Below, in pieces: positions 12,125-25,891 of a stretch of 64,000 nucleotides of DNA. The DNA comes from Ovis canadensis (lineage: Eukaryota > Chordata > Mammalia > Artiodactyla > Bovidae): NCBI RefSeq assembly GCF_042477335.2, contig NC_091250.1:127445384-127509383 (forward strand), given 5' to 3'. The position numbers and the translations under genes are program-made. Position 1 is the first letter of the stretch. Each line of letters opens with the position of its first letter. The notes below the pieces were generated by a model. That model saw only the letters and a program-made list of their open reading frames with translations, was not told the origin of the DNA and ran no database searches.

Positions 12125-12480
12125 GAGGGCCGAGCCGGCCCTCTTCCGGTTGCAAGTGGGATGGGTTTCTTTGGGTGCGGAGGCGAGGCCGGAAGTGGTG
12201 TTGAGTAGGGAATGGGGAGTGAGGTATACTGGCGGTTGGCAGGTTAGGCGGGAGGCTCGCGGCTCTGGGTTGGAGGTAAGAACGAAGAAAGTCGAGCTCT
12301 GGTGGGAGTGGTCCGGATTCGTCTGAAGGGAGACACTGCGGGGTTCGTTGGTGGGAGACAGGTTTCGGTTTTGCTCAGAGGACGGATGGACGTCCACCAG
12401 AGGTAGGGAGCTGCGATCCGAGATCCGGGGGCAGATGCTCTCTGGTCGGCTGAAGGGGTCAGGCTGGGGTTCGTAGACCT

Positions 12481-13825
12481 AGTTAGCTCCCTTGAGATAT
12501 GGAGGAAGCGGGAGTCTCCTGGGAAGAGGATTCCATTCTAGTTAAAGCTCATACCTGCAAACTGTCCCTCTTAAGGCACAATTAACTAATGAGTGCACGA
12601 TAACAATACAGGAAACGAATATCAGAGATAGATGGTAATTTAAAGTTATTGGTTATGAGACAAGCAGGCAGTGCCTTCAGGAAAGAATCCCGCCTTAACC
12701 ATCCCTTTTAAAAATAGGATATTTTTTGACTGACAGTAAAAATAAAACTATAACCAATACGTGTATACTCAACACCCAACTGGAAAAATTATTATTATAT
12801 ATTTGAAGCCCTTGGTCTGCTCTATCCAATTCCGTTCTGTTCTCTCTTGACCAAGGTCCCTCCCCTTTAAAGCACCTTTATGTTTTATTTTTAAATTACA
12901 TGCACAGTGCTGTTTTGCATAGTTTTCACAGTCAGAAATGTGTATATCCTTTGGCAGCTTTCTTTGACAGTGTTGTGTAACTCTGGCTCATTCACTGTTA
13001 ACATCTGAACAGGTGTGTTCCCTTGTATGAATATACCCACTATCCGTTTTCTTGCTTTGTATTCCAGCGCCTGGCACATTGTAAATCCTTACATGTTAGT
13101 TGAATGGGTAAATGCTGTGGCATTTGAGCTAAATCATAAAGAATAAATAGGATTTTAAATGACTTAAAGCAAGAGAAGTATTCCAGGCACAGGGAATACC
13201 AGCCAGAATGAAAACAGAAGTGTGAAAGTGTGCGAGATATTTCAGGAACTCACTTAGAGCTTGAAATGTAGGATTGTATGGAGATACCAATTTAAATGAC
13301 ATTATCCTGAAGAGATTGCACTGGTTCATAGCCAGTAGAGGTTTTTGAATTATGAGGAAACTGATTAGAGCTGTATTTTTAGAAGATAGTACTCAGAGCA
13401 CTATGGAAATATGTCTAAGAGGTAAAGATTCATGGCAGGTAATTAAAGACCACACCTGTCAGGCATCATAATAATGATCATTGCTTTAAGCATGTAAGGC
13501 AATCATGCAGACCTGCTTAAAACCTCAGAACATTCTCCTGGTCCATTCACAGCACTTTTGTAGACAGTTACTTCATACCTTCTGTCAAGCTTGCAACATT
13601 TTCTACTTCAGACTCCCATTTAGTTATTACCTTGTATCCTCTTTCAGTTAAAAAAGGACTTCCACATGCTTTCTTCCTCACATTTATCAGGTCTGTACAC
13701 TAATATACTATGTCCACTATTACTGTAGGTGAATTGTCTGAAGAGAGCAGGTAAGCCCTTCAAGAATAATAATGAATACAACAGTATACATTTGCTCTGA
13801 AGCACAGCCGAATGGACTCCTAAAG
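12481..13825. other. Presumed FAM200B intron 1 (5' part) with L2-like remnants
   Basis: No coding exon was recognised. The piece at about 13050-13115 ('gcgcctggcacattgtaaat') resembles an L2 3' end, and 13.1-13.4 kb has the layout of an old L2-type repeat. Confidence 0.4.
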
Positions 13826-14008
13826 AGGCTTCCCAGGTGGCACTAGAGGTAAAGAACCCTCCTGCAGATGCAAGAGAAGTGGGTTTGATCACTGGGTAGG
13901 GAAGATCCTCTGCCATGCCACTTCACTCCAGTATTCACGCCTGGAGGATCCCATGGACCGAGAAACCTAGCAGGCAGGCTACAGTCCATGGAGTTGACTG
14001 ACGCGTAT
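13826..14008 (+). mobile_element. Bov-tA SINE, diverged
   Basis: Head and most of the BovA body. The 3' end is truncated after 'tccatggagttgactga'. Confidence 0.82.
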
Positions 14009-14028
14009 ATCATTCTATAATCTCTTTG

Positions 14029-14246
14029 GGGCTTCCCTGGTGATTCAGACAGTAAAGAATCCGCCTGCAAAGCAGGAGACCCAGGTTCTATCCCTGGGTC
14101 AGGAAGATCCCCTGGAGGAGGGAATGACAGCTCACTCCAGAATTCTTGCCTGGAGAGTTCCATGGACAGAGGAGCCTGGTGGGCTATAGTCCATGAGAGT
14201 CACAAAGAGTTGGACAGGACTGAGCTACTAACACTTTCACTTTCTA
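14029..14246 (+). mobile_element. Bov-tA SINE
   Basis: Full-length head plus body 20 bp after the previous copy, same strand. Confidence 0.9.
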
Positions 14247-15145
14247 AGAGGATTGGGTCGAAATGAAAATAGTAAAAATACAAAAGAACAATGATTTAAA
14301 GACAATTGTTTTTGTCTAAAAGAATTATTCATACCCATAATAATATAAATGAGGTTATTTTTTTAAAAATCTTTCTTATTTTCAGGTAGATTTATGTGTT
14401 TGGCTTTATAAGATAAATCTAAATATAGTTTACATTTATGTTTATATAAGCAATTTATTTTGAAATATATTGTGGATCCAGTTTTAAATGTCTCACTAAT
14501 CTTTGTCTTACATATCACCAAATTGTTCAGATATAGTTTGGTAACTTATTTTTCACTGACTAATAAAAATAGAATGTCCATGGTACAGTTTACTATAGGT
14601 GTCATTCATTCTCATTTAATCTTTCAAATGCATTTATTGAGAACCTACCATGTGACAAACACTGTTCTAGGAACAGGTAGATAAAAAGATTCATTAGTGG
14701 AAAGTCACTAACCTGAAACTGTTTCCCATGCCTCTATTAATACACCTTGGTATATAAGATGCTTTCAGCTACAAGTATTTGGTTACCTTAACTCTTGAAA
14801 GTCTCTCCTAAAGAATGGCTAAACTAGATGCACAGCAAATTAAAGAGCATTATTGCTCTTCCTATTTATCAAAGATCCAGATGGAGTTGCTTTTCCAACA
14901 GTTTAGTTCCGGTTTAATATGGTGATGCTCTCCACCATACTTTGCCTCCATCTGGGAGGCATCTGCCAGCAACTCATTACTCCTGCTAACTACCCTGGCA
15001 GACAGGACAGAAGACCTCCAAAGAAAAGCATTGCCTCTTTCTCAGAGGAGGGTAAGGTATTTTGAGCATGTCATCTTTGGAGAAACATCTAAGGAAGATT
15101 AAGTCAGAAGCATCTATCAGACCCTAAATTCTCTCTCCCATAGGT
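14247..15145. other. AT-rich intronic or intergenic DNA
   Basis: No gene. A 'tttattgagaacctaccatgtg' stretch at about 14632-14690 resembles an old interspersed repeat. The rest is unassigned. Confidence 0.4.
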
Positions 15146-15336
15146 TGCTAAGTCGTGTCTGACTCTTTGTGACCCCATGGACTGTAGCACACCAGGCTTC
15201 CCTGTCCTTCACTATCTCCCTGAGTTTGCTCAAACTCATGTCCATCAAGTCGGTGATGCCATCCAACCATCTCATCCTCTCCTTCTCCTCCTGCCCTCAA
15301 TCTTTCCCAGCATCAGGGTCTTTTCCAGTGGCTGGC
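15146..15336 (-). mobile_element. BovB 3' end
   Basis: Antisense of the BovB tail, from the CATGGACTGTAGCACACCAG stretch to the CAGCATCAGGGTCTTTTCC stretch. Confidence 0.88.
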
Positions 15337-15374
15337 TTGTTAAAAATGAGCATCCTTGTTAAAAATGCATGTTT

Positions 15375-16110
15375 ACAAAACAGTGCAGCAGTCAGGTTCC
15401 TTAGTGTTTACCCAAAGGAGTGGAAAACTTTTGTACACACAAAAACTGGCAGCCCATGTTTATAGCAGCTTTATTCACAATTGCCAAATATTGGGAGCAA
15501 CTAAGCTGTCTTTCAGTAGGTGAGTGTATAAATAAACTTATAACCAAACAATGAAATATTTTTCAGTGCTAAGAGGACATGAGCTATCAAGTCATGAAAC
15601 TACATGGAGGACTTTTAAATGCATATTACCAAATGAAAGAAGCCAGCCTGAGAAGTCTATATACATGTAATTCTAACAGTATGGCATCCTGGAAAAAGCA
15701 AAATTGTGAAGCTGAGCCAGTTTAAAAAAAAAATCAGTGACTACTAGAGATCAGTGGGGTTAGAAAGAAAGGGAAGGATAAATAGAGACACAGGATTTTT
15801 AGGGCAGTGAAAATACTCTCTCTGATGCCATATGGCAGATACATGCCATTATTCATTTGTCATAACTCATAGGATGTATGACCCCAAGAGGGAGCCTTAG
15901 TGTAAGTGATGGACTTTGGGTGATGGCGATGTGTTTGTGTGGCTTTGTCACCTGTAACACGTACCACTCTGGTGGGGGATGTTGATAATGGGGAAGACTG
16001 TATATGCGGGAGCAGGGCTATGTGGGGAAAAAATCTCTATCATTTGCTCAGTTTTGCTGTGAACCTAAAGTTGCTCTCTAAGTTTATTACATTAAAAAAA
16101 AAAACATACA
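15375..16110 (+). mobile_element. Old L1 3' UTR
   Basis: It follows the order of an L1 3' UTR: 'tttatagcagctttattcac', then 'ccaaatgaaagaagccagcc', then 'ggtgatggcgatgtg', then the poly-A at about 16093. The same type recurs near 60 kb. Confidence 0.65.
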
Positions 16111-16263
16111 TGACATATAAGTCCCCTTCAAGTTTACTGTTACATACAATTTAATGAAGTCTTACAGAAGACTCTCACCAAGGCCTTCTCCCTCTGGCAG
16201 CATCTTTCTTTTTTCAAGGTCAAAACATGATGCCTCTTTCAAATCTGGCGTTGTTATTAAAAG

Positions 16264-16735
16264 ATTCAGTTCAGTTCAGTTCAGTTCAGTCGCTCAGTCG
16301 TGTCCGACTCTTTGCGGCCCCATGAATTGCAGCACGCCAGGCCTCCCTGTCCATTACCATCTCCCAGAGTTCACTCAGACTCACGTCCACCGAGTCTGTG
16401 ATGCCATCCAGCCATCTCATCCTCGGTCGTCCCCTTCTCCTCCTGCCCCCAATCCCTCCCAGCATCAGAGTCTTTTCCAATGAGTCAACTCTTCGCATGA
16501 GGTGGCCAAAGTACTGGAGCTTCAGCTTTAGCATCATTCCTTCCAAAGAAATCCCAGGGTTGATCTCCTTGCAGTCCAAGGGACTCTCAAGAGTCTTCTC
16601 CAACACCACAGTTCAAAAGCATCAGTTCTTTGGTGCTCAGCCTTCTTCACAGTCCAACTCTCACATCCATACATGACCACAGGAAAAACCATAGTCTTGA
16701 CTAGACGGACCTTAGTCGGCCAAGTAATGTCTCTT
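16264..16735 (-). mobile_element. BovB 3' end
   Basis: Four TTCAG pentamers mark the 3' tail. The minus strand then reads two long stretches of the BovB polymerase C-terminus, including [20 protein letters not shown]. Confidence 0.93.
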
Positions 16736-16801
16736 AAAAGATTAGACCGGAATAAATACAGTGGTGACAGACTGATGAAAATTGATGGCATTCATATCAT
16801 T

Positions 16802-17003
16802 TGTGGGCTTCCCTGATGGCTCAGTAGTAAAGAATCCACCTGCCAATTCAGAAGACCTAGGTTCAAACCCTGGGTTCGGAAGATCCCCCTGGAGGAGGAA
16901 ATGGTAACCCACTCCAGTGTTCTTGCCTCGAAAATGCCATGGACAGAGGAACCTGGCGGGCTACAGTCCTGGGATTGCAAAGAGTCAGAGGTGACTGAGC
17001 ACG
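16802..17003 (+). mobile_element. Bov-tA SINE
   Basis: Complete head and body. Confidence 0.88.
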
Positions 17004-17494
17004 GATGGAAAACTACCCTTCTTCCATTCCATTCTCACCCCCACCCCACCCCCCCACACACAAATTGGCATTACTTAATGGAGAGGTTTGTAAGGAAGTG
17101 CTGTATTATGCTGATAAGACCCAAATATCCTAAGTTCAAGAAAGCAGTGCAGTAAGTACTCTCAAAACGGGCACAGTCAACATGAGCTAAGAGGAAATAA
17201 CACTTGGTGGATGAGCTGTGTTGCTCCATGGTCTGCTGTATTCAGCTTTGGCAGTGTACTCTGCATCTCCTGGTGCCGACCCCCAGGTCTTGCATCATTT
17301 TTTCTCTCCCAGTCTTGGTTGAAGTGGTCTGCCTTTTAGAAATGGGCCTAAACCTGTATAACATGGTGGTGAGGAGAACTACAGCTGCTTGCTTCGATAT
17401 CCATGACCTTGGGTTTTGTAAAGGTCACGATAGCTGAGAACAGTACCGCTCTGTCTTGTAATGCTTAATGTCATATTTCTGGTCTTATTCCCAG
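17004..17494. other. Presumed FAM200B intron 1 (3' part)
   Basis: No exon recognised. A C-rich tract lies at 17038-17058. A polypyrimidine-AG acceptor (CTTATTCCCAG ending at 17494) could open the FAM200B terminal exon. Confidence 0.35.
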
Positions 17495-18216
17495 GTCAAG
17501 GATGCATTCCAAGAAAGCTCTAAAGATATATCACCAGCTCCAACCGTATAGCTGACCTAGCCGTGGAAAACCTCACTGGAACCTTACTAGATCAAAGCGT
17601 AATTTTAAAAAATATGCTTCCCATCAGAAAGTATCAGGAATAAAAGTCTGAGATGTATACCCACCACTTCAAGGAAGTTCCAGTGTCAGCCAACAATTTA
17701 GCAGATCAGCTAGTTTCTTTGATCAAGCAGACATAGTCAAGCTACCAACACAACAGAAGAAAATGTCTCTGTATTTTTCATGTTATGTGTGGGACCCATT
17801 TAGTAGGTCATGAAATCAATCTTGTGAGTCATGATGAACATTTTTAAAAACAAAATAAAATTTGAAATATCAGAGTGCTTTGCATAAATCCTTTGCCAGA
17901 ATCCTGCACCTTACAGTTTCAATATGTGAAAAGATATTTGATGGAGGGGATATGATCAATATAGTGTCCATTGATTGCTTAAGAAATGGTTTTTCAGTCA
18001 TTTGTTCATTGATGTTTGGTTTTCATAACAAAACGGCTGATGTGCAGTCTAGTTGTATATTATAACACGCAACTGGATATAAAATCTGAGATGGTCAACT
18101 GAGATTCAGTTGCAAATTGAATGTTTTGGAAAGATGTTATCTAGGCTATAAATATACACACATGAATATATATATTTGAGTTAGTGGCAATTGTAACATT
18201 CAAAATTGCTTTTAAA

Positions 18217-20184
<1,968 letters not shown>

Positions 20185-20296
20185 CCCGGTTTTTGTTTGT
20201 GTTTCATATTTTGTGATCCTTTCCTGTGTTGTATTTAAATGTTAATATAGCAATGTATGTGGTAACTTATGTTTTATTTTGGTTAAATTTAAATAC

Positions 20297-20302
20297 AATA
20301 AA
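20297..20302 (+). terminator. AATAAA polyadenylation signal of FAM200B
   Basis: Canonical hexamer 113 bp after the TGA at 20182-20184, in AT-rich 3' UTR-like sequence. Confidence 0.6.
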
Positions 20303-20503
20303 ATAATTTTATGTCCATTGAACAGAAATTAATGAATTTTGGTTAGCGGTCATGCATTGTTGTAGAGGCATTTGGGATATGAAATGAAGAAAACAAAAGA
20401 TCATTCTCTAGTGGAGCTTTAGTTCTGGCAAGGAGGGAAAGACGATAAATGTAATAAATACAACCTTTATAATATTTAGCAGATAATAAGTGCTGTAGGA
20501 ACG

Positions 20504-20712
20504 GGCTTCCCCGTGGCTCAGTGGTAAAGAATCCCCCTGCAATGCAGGAGACAAGAGACATGGGTTCGATCCCTGGGCCAGGAAGATGCCCTGGAGGAGG
20601 GCATGGTGACCCACTCCAGTATTCTTGCCTAGAGGGTTACATGGACAGAGGAAGCTGATGGGCTACAGTCCCTGGGGTCACAAAGTTGGGACATGACTGA
20701 GCACATGTGCAA
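20504..20712 (+). mobile_element. Bov-tA SINE
   Basis: Complete head (GGTTCGATCCCTGG box) and body. Confidence 0.9.
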
Positions 20713-21266
20713 CACAGCAAGTGCTATAGAAAGTGGTAAGAAAGGAGGTCAGGGAAGTGTTTGAGGACCAAATCATGAAGGACTGTGGACCATTCTAGGG
20801 CCTCTGGGTTTTGCCAGTGACAAGGAGAGCAATTGAAGGGTTCTGTGCAGGAGAGACATGGTGTGAATTAGGTTTTCAAAAACTCCCCTTGACTTCTGTT
20901 TTGAGAATAGGTTGAATTTAAAGGTTGCCTCTTTAAAGAAGTCCTTCCTAATCACCTTAGTTTGGGTACCTCCTTTATTCTTCTTTCTATTTCTTTGCTT
21001 GCTTGGTGGTATGTAATTTCTAATATTTGTATTTATTTGATTACTGGTTCTGTCAGTCTGCCACTTTGGAATGCGTGCTCCATAGGAACAGAAATTGTGT
21101 TCTGTCTTGCATGATACATTGTAAGTGGATATTTCATTTACATTTGCTGAGGCACAAATGAATCTGTGATACCTATCACTTGTAACCTGAGGTCATATTC
21201 CCTGGAATAATTAATCAATGTATGACGAATTTCTTTGCCCTTTTTTTACATTTAAGTATCTGATTT
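20713..21266. other. Intergenic DNA with L2-like remnant
   Basis: Positions of about 20960-21165 resemble an L2 3' end ('gcgtgctccataggaacagaaattgtgttc'-type order). The remainder is unassigned. Confidence 0.45.
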
Positions 21267-21267
21267 G

Positions 21268-21560
21268 GGGGGACTTACGTGGTGATCCAGTGGTTAAGAC
21301 TTTGCCTTCCAGTGCAGGGGGTTAAGGTTTAACCCCTGGTCAGGGGACTAACCTTGTGGTTCAGTTGGTAAAGAATCCGCCTGCAATGTGGGAGACCTGG
21401 ATTTGATCCCTGGGTTGGGAAGATCCCCTGGAGAAGGGAAAGGCCAGTATTCCATACAGTCCATGGGGTCGCAAAGAGTCGGACACAACTGAGCGACTTT
21501 AACTTCACTTCAGGGACTAAGGTCCCAAATACTGCAGGGTGTAACCAAAAATTTTTTTTT
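21268..21560 (+). mobile_element. CHR-type SINE split by a nested Bov-tA
   Basis: The head GGGGACTTACGTGGTGATCC runs to about 21350. The body resumes at about 21513 with GGGACTAAGGTCCC and a T-rich tail. The intervening bases are a Bov-tA flanked by an imperfect CAGGG(G)ACTAA duplication. Confidence 0.75.
21351..21512 (+). mobile_element. Bov-tA SINE nested in a CHR SINE
   Basis: Head plus shortened BovA body; about 50 bp of the middle of the body is missing. It is flanked by the short repeat described for the host SINE. Confidence 0.8.
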
Positions 21561-22309
21561 AAGTCTGATCTTTGTCAGATTAGAAGTGTCCCCAAATGGC
21601 ACTGATTGATGTTGCTTCCTCACATCATTGCTGAAAATTAAGCAACTTAATTGCTTAACATGTCTTCCTCAAACTGCTTTCAACTTCTGCCTCTCGTATT
21701 TCCTGATCCCCCTCCCCACCTGTTTCTTTGGGCATGGTCTTTCTCTAAAATCACAGGTTAGCAATTCCTTTCCATCAGCCTTTCCTAGCATTATTGTAAT
21801 CTTTGGGGATTTTTTTAGTTTTTTCTACTCTGTTAAAAATAATAGACTTATCCCCCTTTTGGGTGCTTTCAGCTGGAAGACAACTCTCCATGAATAGCTC
21901 ACATTTCTGCATAATCTGAATCCTCTGAATGAAAGTATTTGGATTCAAATTAAGAATATGCATGTAAGGGAACATTCCAGGATGGTGAGACTAGAAACAT
22001 CCTTCTTCCCAAGAAACATCCCTGGGAAGTAAAGGTCAAGTCTTCTCCTTACTTCCCTGGAGACATTTGCTTGCCTTCCAAGAATAATGAGTAATCTCTC
22101 TGTGGAGAAGGGTAGGAAGATGTACCAGTAGCCCCTTAAAACCTGCCTCCTGTGGTGCAAGCGCTGCGTGAAGAGCTGAGACCTGTGGGAACTGCAGCAT
22201 AGGCAGCGAACCCACACGCTGATCTGATTCCCCTTTTTTTTCCTTGCTATAAATAATAAGTTGTATCTCTGACCCAAAGATCTTGTATCTTTATGGCCAA
22301 CATATGTCA
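21561..22309. other. Intergenic DNA, nothing recognised
   Basis: A minus-strand 121-codon frame (21945-22310) has no recognisable similarity. No promoter or splice pattern supports a gene. Confidence 0.4.
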
Positions 22310-22362
22310 CTTCTATAGTTCACGGGGTCACAATAAGCCAGACACAACTTAGCGACTAAACA
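22310..22362 (+). mobile_element. BovA tail fragment
   Basis: Only 'tagttcacggggtcacaata...gcgactaaac' remains. Confidence 0.65.
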
Positions 22363-23480
22363 ACGTCACTTCTACAAAATCCCTTTTACCATGTGTGACA
22401 ACATAATCTCAGGTTTCAGGGATTAAGACTTGGCCATCTTTAGTGGGAACCATTATTCAGCCTATCACAGTCCACCCCCAGTCCTCACAGACCCTTATAC
22501 GTCCCATGTGAAAAATACATTCATCTATTCCAGGGGCTTCCCAAAATCTCAGCCATCTCATATCATCATCTAAATTATGTATGGGCACACTTCTGGGTAT
22601 AACCTATCCTGGAGCAAAATCTGTGGACCTGTGAAATTAGGAAGTAAGTCTGTGTTCCAAAAATAAGAGTGGTGGGACAGGCATAGGGTAACAGATCCTT
22701 CCTCATTCAGTAAGGGAGAGAATGAAGGAAAAGAGCCAGTTGATCATTTGTCCACCTAGGCAAACTCCGTTAAGTTTCAAAGCGTAGAAATAACTTCTAT
22801 GGCTCATGTCTCTGCCCCCGGACTCATTCCACTCTCCAGAGCTCTCCACCCTTGGAATCATCTTTTCTTATCAAGAGTAATACAGCTCTGTTGTTCGCAG
22901 CCTGTTTTCTACCTGTAGAATTTTGGGAATCTGACAGCTTTTACAGTTTTGTCCTCTGTCCCTTTTCATCCAAAGTGACTATGTTTCTGTTGGTACAGCA
23001 GTCTCATAAACATTGTGGGTGATAAATTCACTCCGTTAGAAGAGGCTACTCCATAGATATTTCCTGAACCATTTCATTTCTCTTTCTGGCTTCTGAGTCA
23101 TGCTGCTGCTGCTGCTGCTAAGTCACTTCAGTCGTGTCTGACTCTGTGTGACCCCATAGACGGCAGCCCACCAGGCTTCTCCGTCCCTGGGATTCTCCAG
23201 GCAAGAACACTGGAGTGGGTTGCCATTTCCTTCTCCAGTGCGTGCAAGTGAAAAGTGAAAGTGAAGTCACTCAGTTGTGTCTGACTCTTAGCGACCCCAT
23301 GGACTGACTATAGCCTACCAGGTTCCTCCATCCATGGGGTTTTCCAGGCAAGAGTACTGGAGTGGGGTGCCATTGCCTTCCCCGTTCTGAGTCATAGACC
23401 CCTTCAAAGAGCCCTCTATGTACTTGAGTCTGCTAACCTTTTGTACTTCTCAAGCACTAGCAAAAGTCTCTCCACACTTA
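22363..23480. mobile_element. Old repeat remnants (probably L1/LTR), split by BOV-A2
   Basis: 22363-22480 is related to the repeat at 24.77-24.87 kb ('cccttttaccatgt' motif in both). The following kilobase reads like an antisense old L1 5' region, which I cannot name with confidence. It is interrupted by the BOV-A2 at 23102-23384. Confidence 0.4.
23102..23384 (-). mobile_element. BOV-A2 SINE with target duplication
   Basis: Dimeric BovA with a (TGC)n run at its 5' edge on the + strand. It is flanked by the perfect 11-bp duplication TTCTGAGTCAT (23091-23101 and 23385-23395). Confidence 0.93.
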
Positions 23481-23921
23481 AAATGGTTAAGATGATAACT
23501 TTAATGTGTATTTTACCACAGTTAAATTTTTAATTAAAAAAAAAGACAATACCTCACCAACCACATCATTGGCTAACTCTCCAGAGCATCCTTTCCTGAC
23601 ACTGAATCTCAACTCCAGCATTATTTGCAATCTATGTAGTCTAAGAATTTCCCAAATAAAATTCGGCTAACTTTTTGTAACAGTTTTCTCCACTTTTTTC
23701 TTTCACATTTTACCAAAAGCAACAAGGAGAAACCAGGTCACACCTTCAGAACTTTGCTGGGAAATCAACCAAATACTCAAATTTGTTGCTTACACGTTCC
23801 ATTTTCTGTATAATTTATAGGACACAGTATTATCATTATATAACAACCCCCTTGCTTCCAATTTCCAAAAACATATTCCTCTTTTCCTCCTGAGACTTTA
23901 TCAGCAGACACTGATATTTCC

Positions 23922-24036
23922 TTTTTTGGCTGTGTCACATGGCAGACGGGATCTTAGTTCCCTGAGCAGGGTTCAAACCCATGCCTCTGCAGTGGCAGCT
24001 TGGGGTCTTAGCCACTGGACCACCAGGGAAGTCTTC
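23922..24036 (-). mobile_element. CHR-type SINE
   Basis: Minus-strand copy ending in the head motif CCACTGGACCACCAGGGAAG. Confidence 0.85.
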
Positions 24037-24389
24037 CAAACCACATTTCTACTAACTGTGTGTTAACGGCAATCTAGGATTTTCTATCATGTTCCTCAAA
24101 CTTCTTCCAGCTTCTACCCGTTACCCACTTCCAAACCACTTTCATATTTTTAGTATTTGTTACAGTAGAGTTGGCACAGTTTGGAGCCAGAAAAAAATCT
24201 TTCTTGTGATGATTGAACTCACCACACTCCTACTCCAATTCCATTTCTTCTTTGGGGCATGCTCCTGGCAGACTCTGGCCAAGATTAGCCAAGGGTAAGA
24301 TGCCCATGGTGTCCCTCCCAAGCTCAGTCTTGGAAGTGAAGACAAAGGGAGGCAGAAAGACAGACACTTTCAGAGACCAAAACCTGTAC
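24037..24389. other. Intergenic DNA, nothing recognised
   Basis: Short overlapping frames only; no supported feature. Confidence 0.4.
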
Positions 24390-24868
24390 TCACTTCCCAT
24401 TGCTGCTGTAACAAATGACCACAATATGAATGGCTTAAAGCAACACGGATTTATTATCTTTTGGAGGTAGAAGTCCAATGATAATCTCACTAGACTAAAG
24501 TCAAGGTGTCAGCAGAGTTTGTGCCTTCTGGAGACCCCAGGGAAGAATCTGTTTCCTTGAGTTTTCAAGCTTCTAGGGTCTTCCTGCATTCGCTGTCTCA
24601 CAGCACCTGCCTTATCTTCAAAGCCAGCAGCAAAGCACTCTCGAATATCTCTCTGCTTCCATCACCACATTGCCTTCTCTCTATGATTGTCTTCACTTAT
24701 GAATCCATTGGACCCATCCGGACGGTCCATTATAATCCCTCCATCTCAGGATCCCTAATTTAACCACATTTGCAAAGTCCCTTTTACCATGTAAGCTGAT
24801 GTATTCATAGGTTCCACAGGACTAAGACATGGACATCTGTGTGGGACCATTACTCAGTCGACCACAAC
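24390..24868. mobile_element. Old mammal-wide repeat, family not named
   Basis: It begins 'ttgctgctgtaacaaatgac' and ends 'ccattactcagtcgaccaca'. It has the same order as the repeat at 9.05-9.59 kb. Confidence 0.5.
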
Positions 24869-24914
24869 TGAAAATAAACACAAGGAACAAACAAGACGAT
24901 GATAAGCATTTAAA

Positions 24915-25144
24915 GGGACTTCCCAGGTCGTGCTAGTGGTAGAGAATCTGCCTGCCAATGGAGGAGACAGAAGAGACATGGCTTCCATCCCAACTCTTGG
25001 GTCAGGAAGATTCCCTGGAGGAGGGAATGGCAACCAGCTCCAGTATTCTTGCCTGGGAAATTCCACGGACAGAGGCGCCTGGCAGGCTACAGTTCATGGG
25101 GTCACAAAAGAGCTGGATGTGACGGAACGACTGAGCACAAGTAT
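24915..25144 (+). mobile_element. Bov-tA SINE
   Basis: Complete head and body, with a slightly longer head-body junction than neighbours. Confidence 0.88.
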
Positions 25145-25357
25145 TTAAAACATTCATTGAGAGGTCATTATGAAACGTTCAAACCTTCAAATTCATTCTC
25201 TCTCTTGCTTCATCCTCCAGCAACCAAAAATTCCAACCAGCAAACAAGACAAAATTTTCAATAAGAAAGTTCAGGAATGAAAGAACCTGTTGTTCAGGAG
25301 GACAAAGTTCAAATTAGTACTGTATCCAAGGGTCTTTAAGACATAAAATATGACCCT

Positions 25358-25484
25358 GGAAATTCCCTGGTGGTCCAGTGGTTAGGACTTCATGCTTTCA
25401 CTGCTGAGGGCATGGGTCCAATTGCTGGTCGGGGAGATAGATTCTGCAAGCTTCGAGGCAGGGCCAAAAAAGAAAAAAAAAGGT
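25358..25484 (+). mobile_element. CHR-type SINE
   Basis: Head 'attccctggtggtccagtgg' and short body with an A-rich tail. Confidence 0.8.
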
Positions 25485-25891
25485 ATGACCCTAACTTTTT
25501 AAGTCAGATCTCAACCTGCACCCTATTTATCAGTGAAAATAAAACTATACCTTTTTCAAGAGAAGCCCCGTGCTTTCTCATTGTTCTGCCTTTGCTCAGG
25601 CAATGGTTCCATCTGAAATCTCTTTTCTCTCAATTCTGTATATCAGCATTCTCTTCTTTCTTCTAGAACATCACATAAGGAGAATGACCCAGTGTGTATT
25701 CTATTATGTTTAGCTTCTTTCATGAAGCATATGTATGTTTTTAGATTCTTCATTGTTTGCTCCTTTGTGTCTCTTAGTTGTATTTTATTGTAGACTACAT
25801 CACAATTTGCTTATTCCTTCCTTGTTGGGTATCTGCATTGTTTAGGGACTACTATGAATTAAGCTGCTATGCATATTTCATGTATAAATCT
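25485..25891. other. Intergenic AT-rich DNA, nothing recognised
   Basis: The style of sequence ('ttgtttgctcctttgtgtctc') is compatible with old L1 but is not assignable. Confidence 0.35.

Larger units (their letters stand above)
11730..12480. promoter_or_regulatory. CpG-island promoter, likely FAM200B and possibly bidirectional
   Basis: A sharply bounded GC-rich, CpG-dense block with no TATA box, in otherwise AT-rich DNA. It holds a perfect NRF1-type site GCGCCTGCGCA (12114-12124) and two ETS-type sites, CTTCCGGT (12143-12150) and CCGGAAGTG (12189-12197). A strong donor GGAG|GTAAG at 12275/12276 could end a 5' UTR exon for the downstream + strand FAM200B. In other mammals FBXL5 transcription has been assigned to the opposite strand upstream of FAM200B, so a divergent transcript is plausible. 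No coding exon of FBXL5 was recognised in the window. Gene assignment is by position, not by transcript evidence. Confidence 0.65.

Noticed and set aside
11828-12397. Minus-strand 189-codon frame in the CpG island
   Set aside because: No recognisable similarity, and CpG islands are stop-poor. It may overlap a divergent noncoding first exon but is not supported as a protein.
20504-20600. tRNA-like heads with GGTTCGATCC boxes at this and about 30 other sites
   Set aside because: They are SINE heads joined to BovA or CHR bodies, without a complete cloverleaf or acceptor stem, so not tRNA genes.
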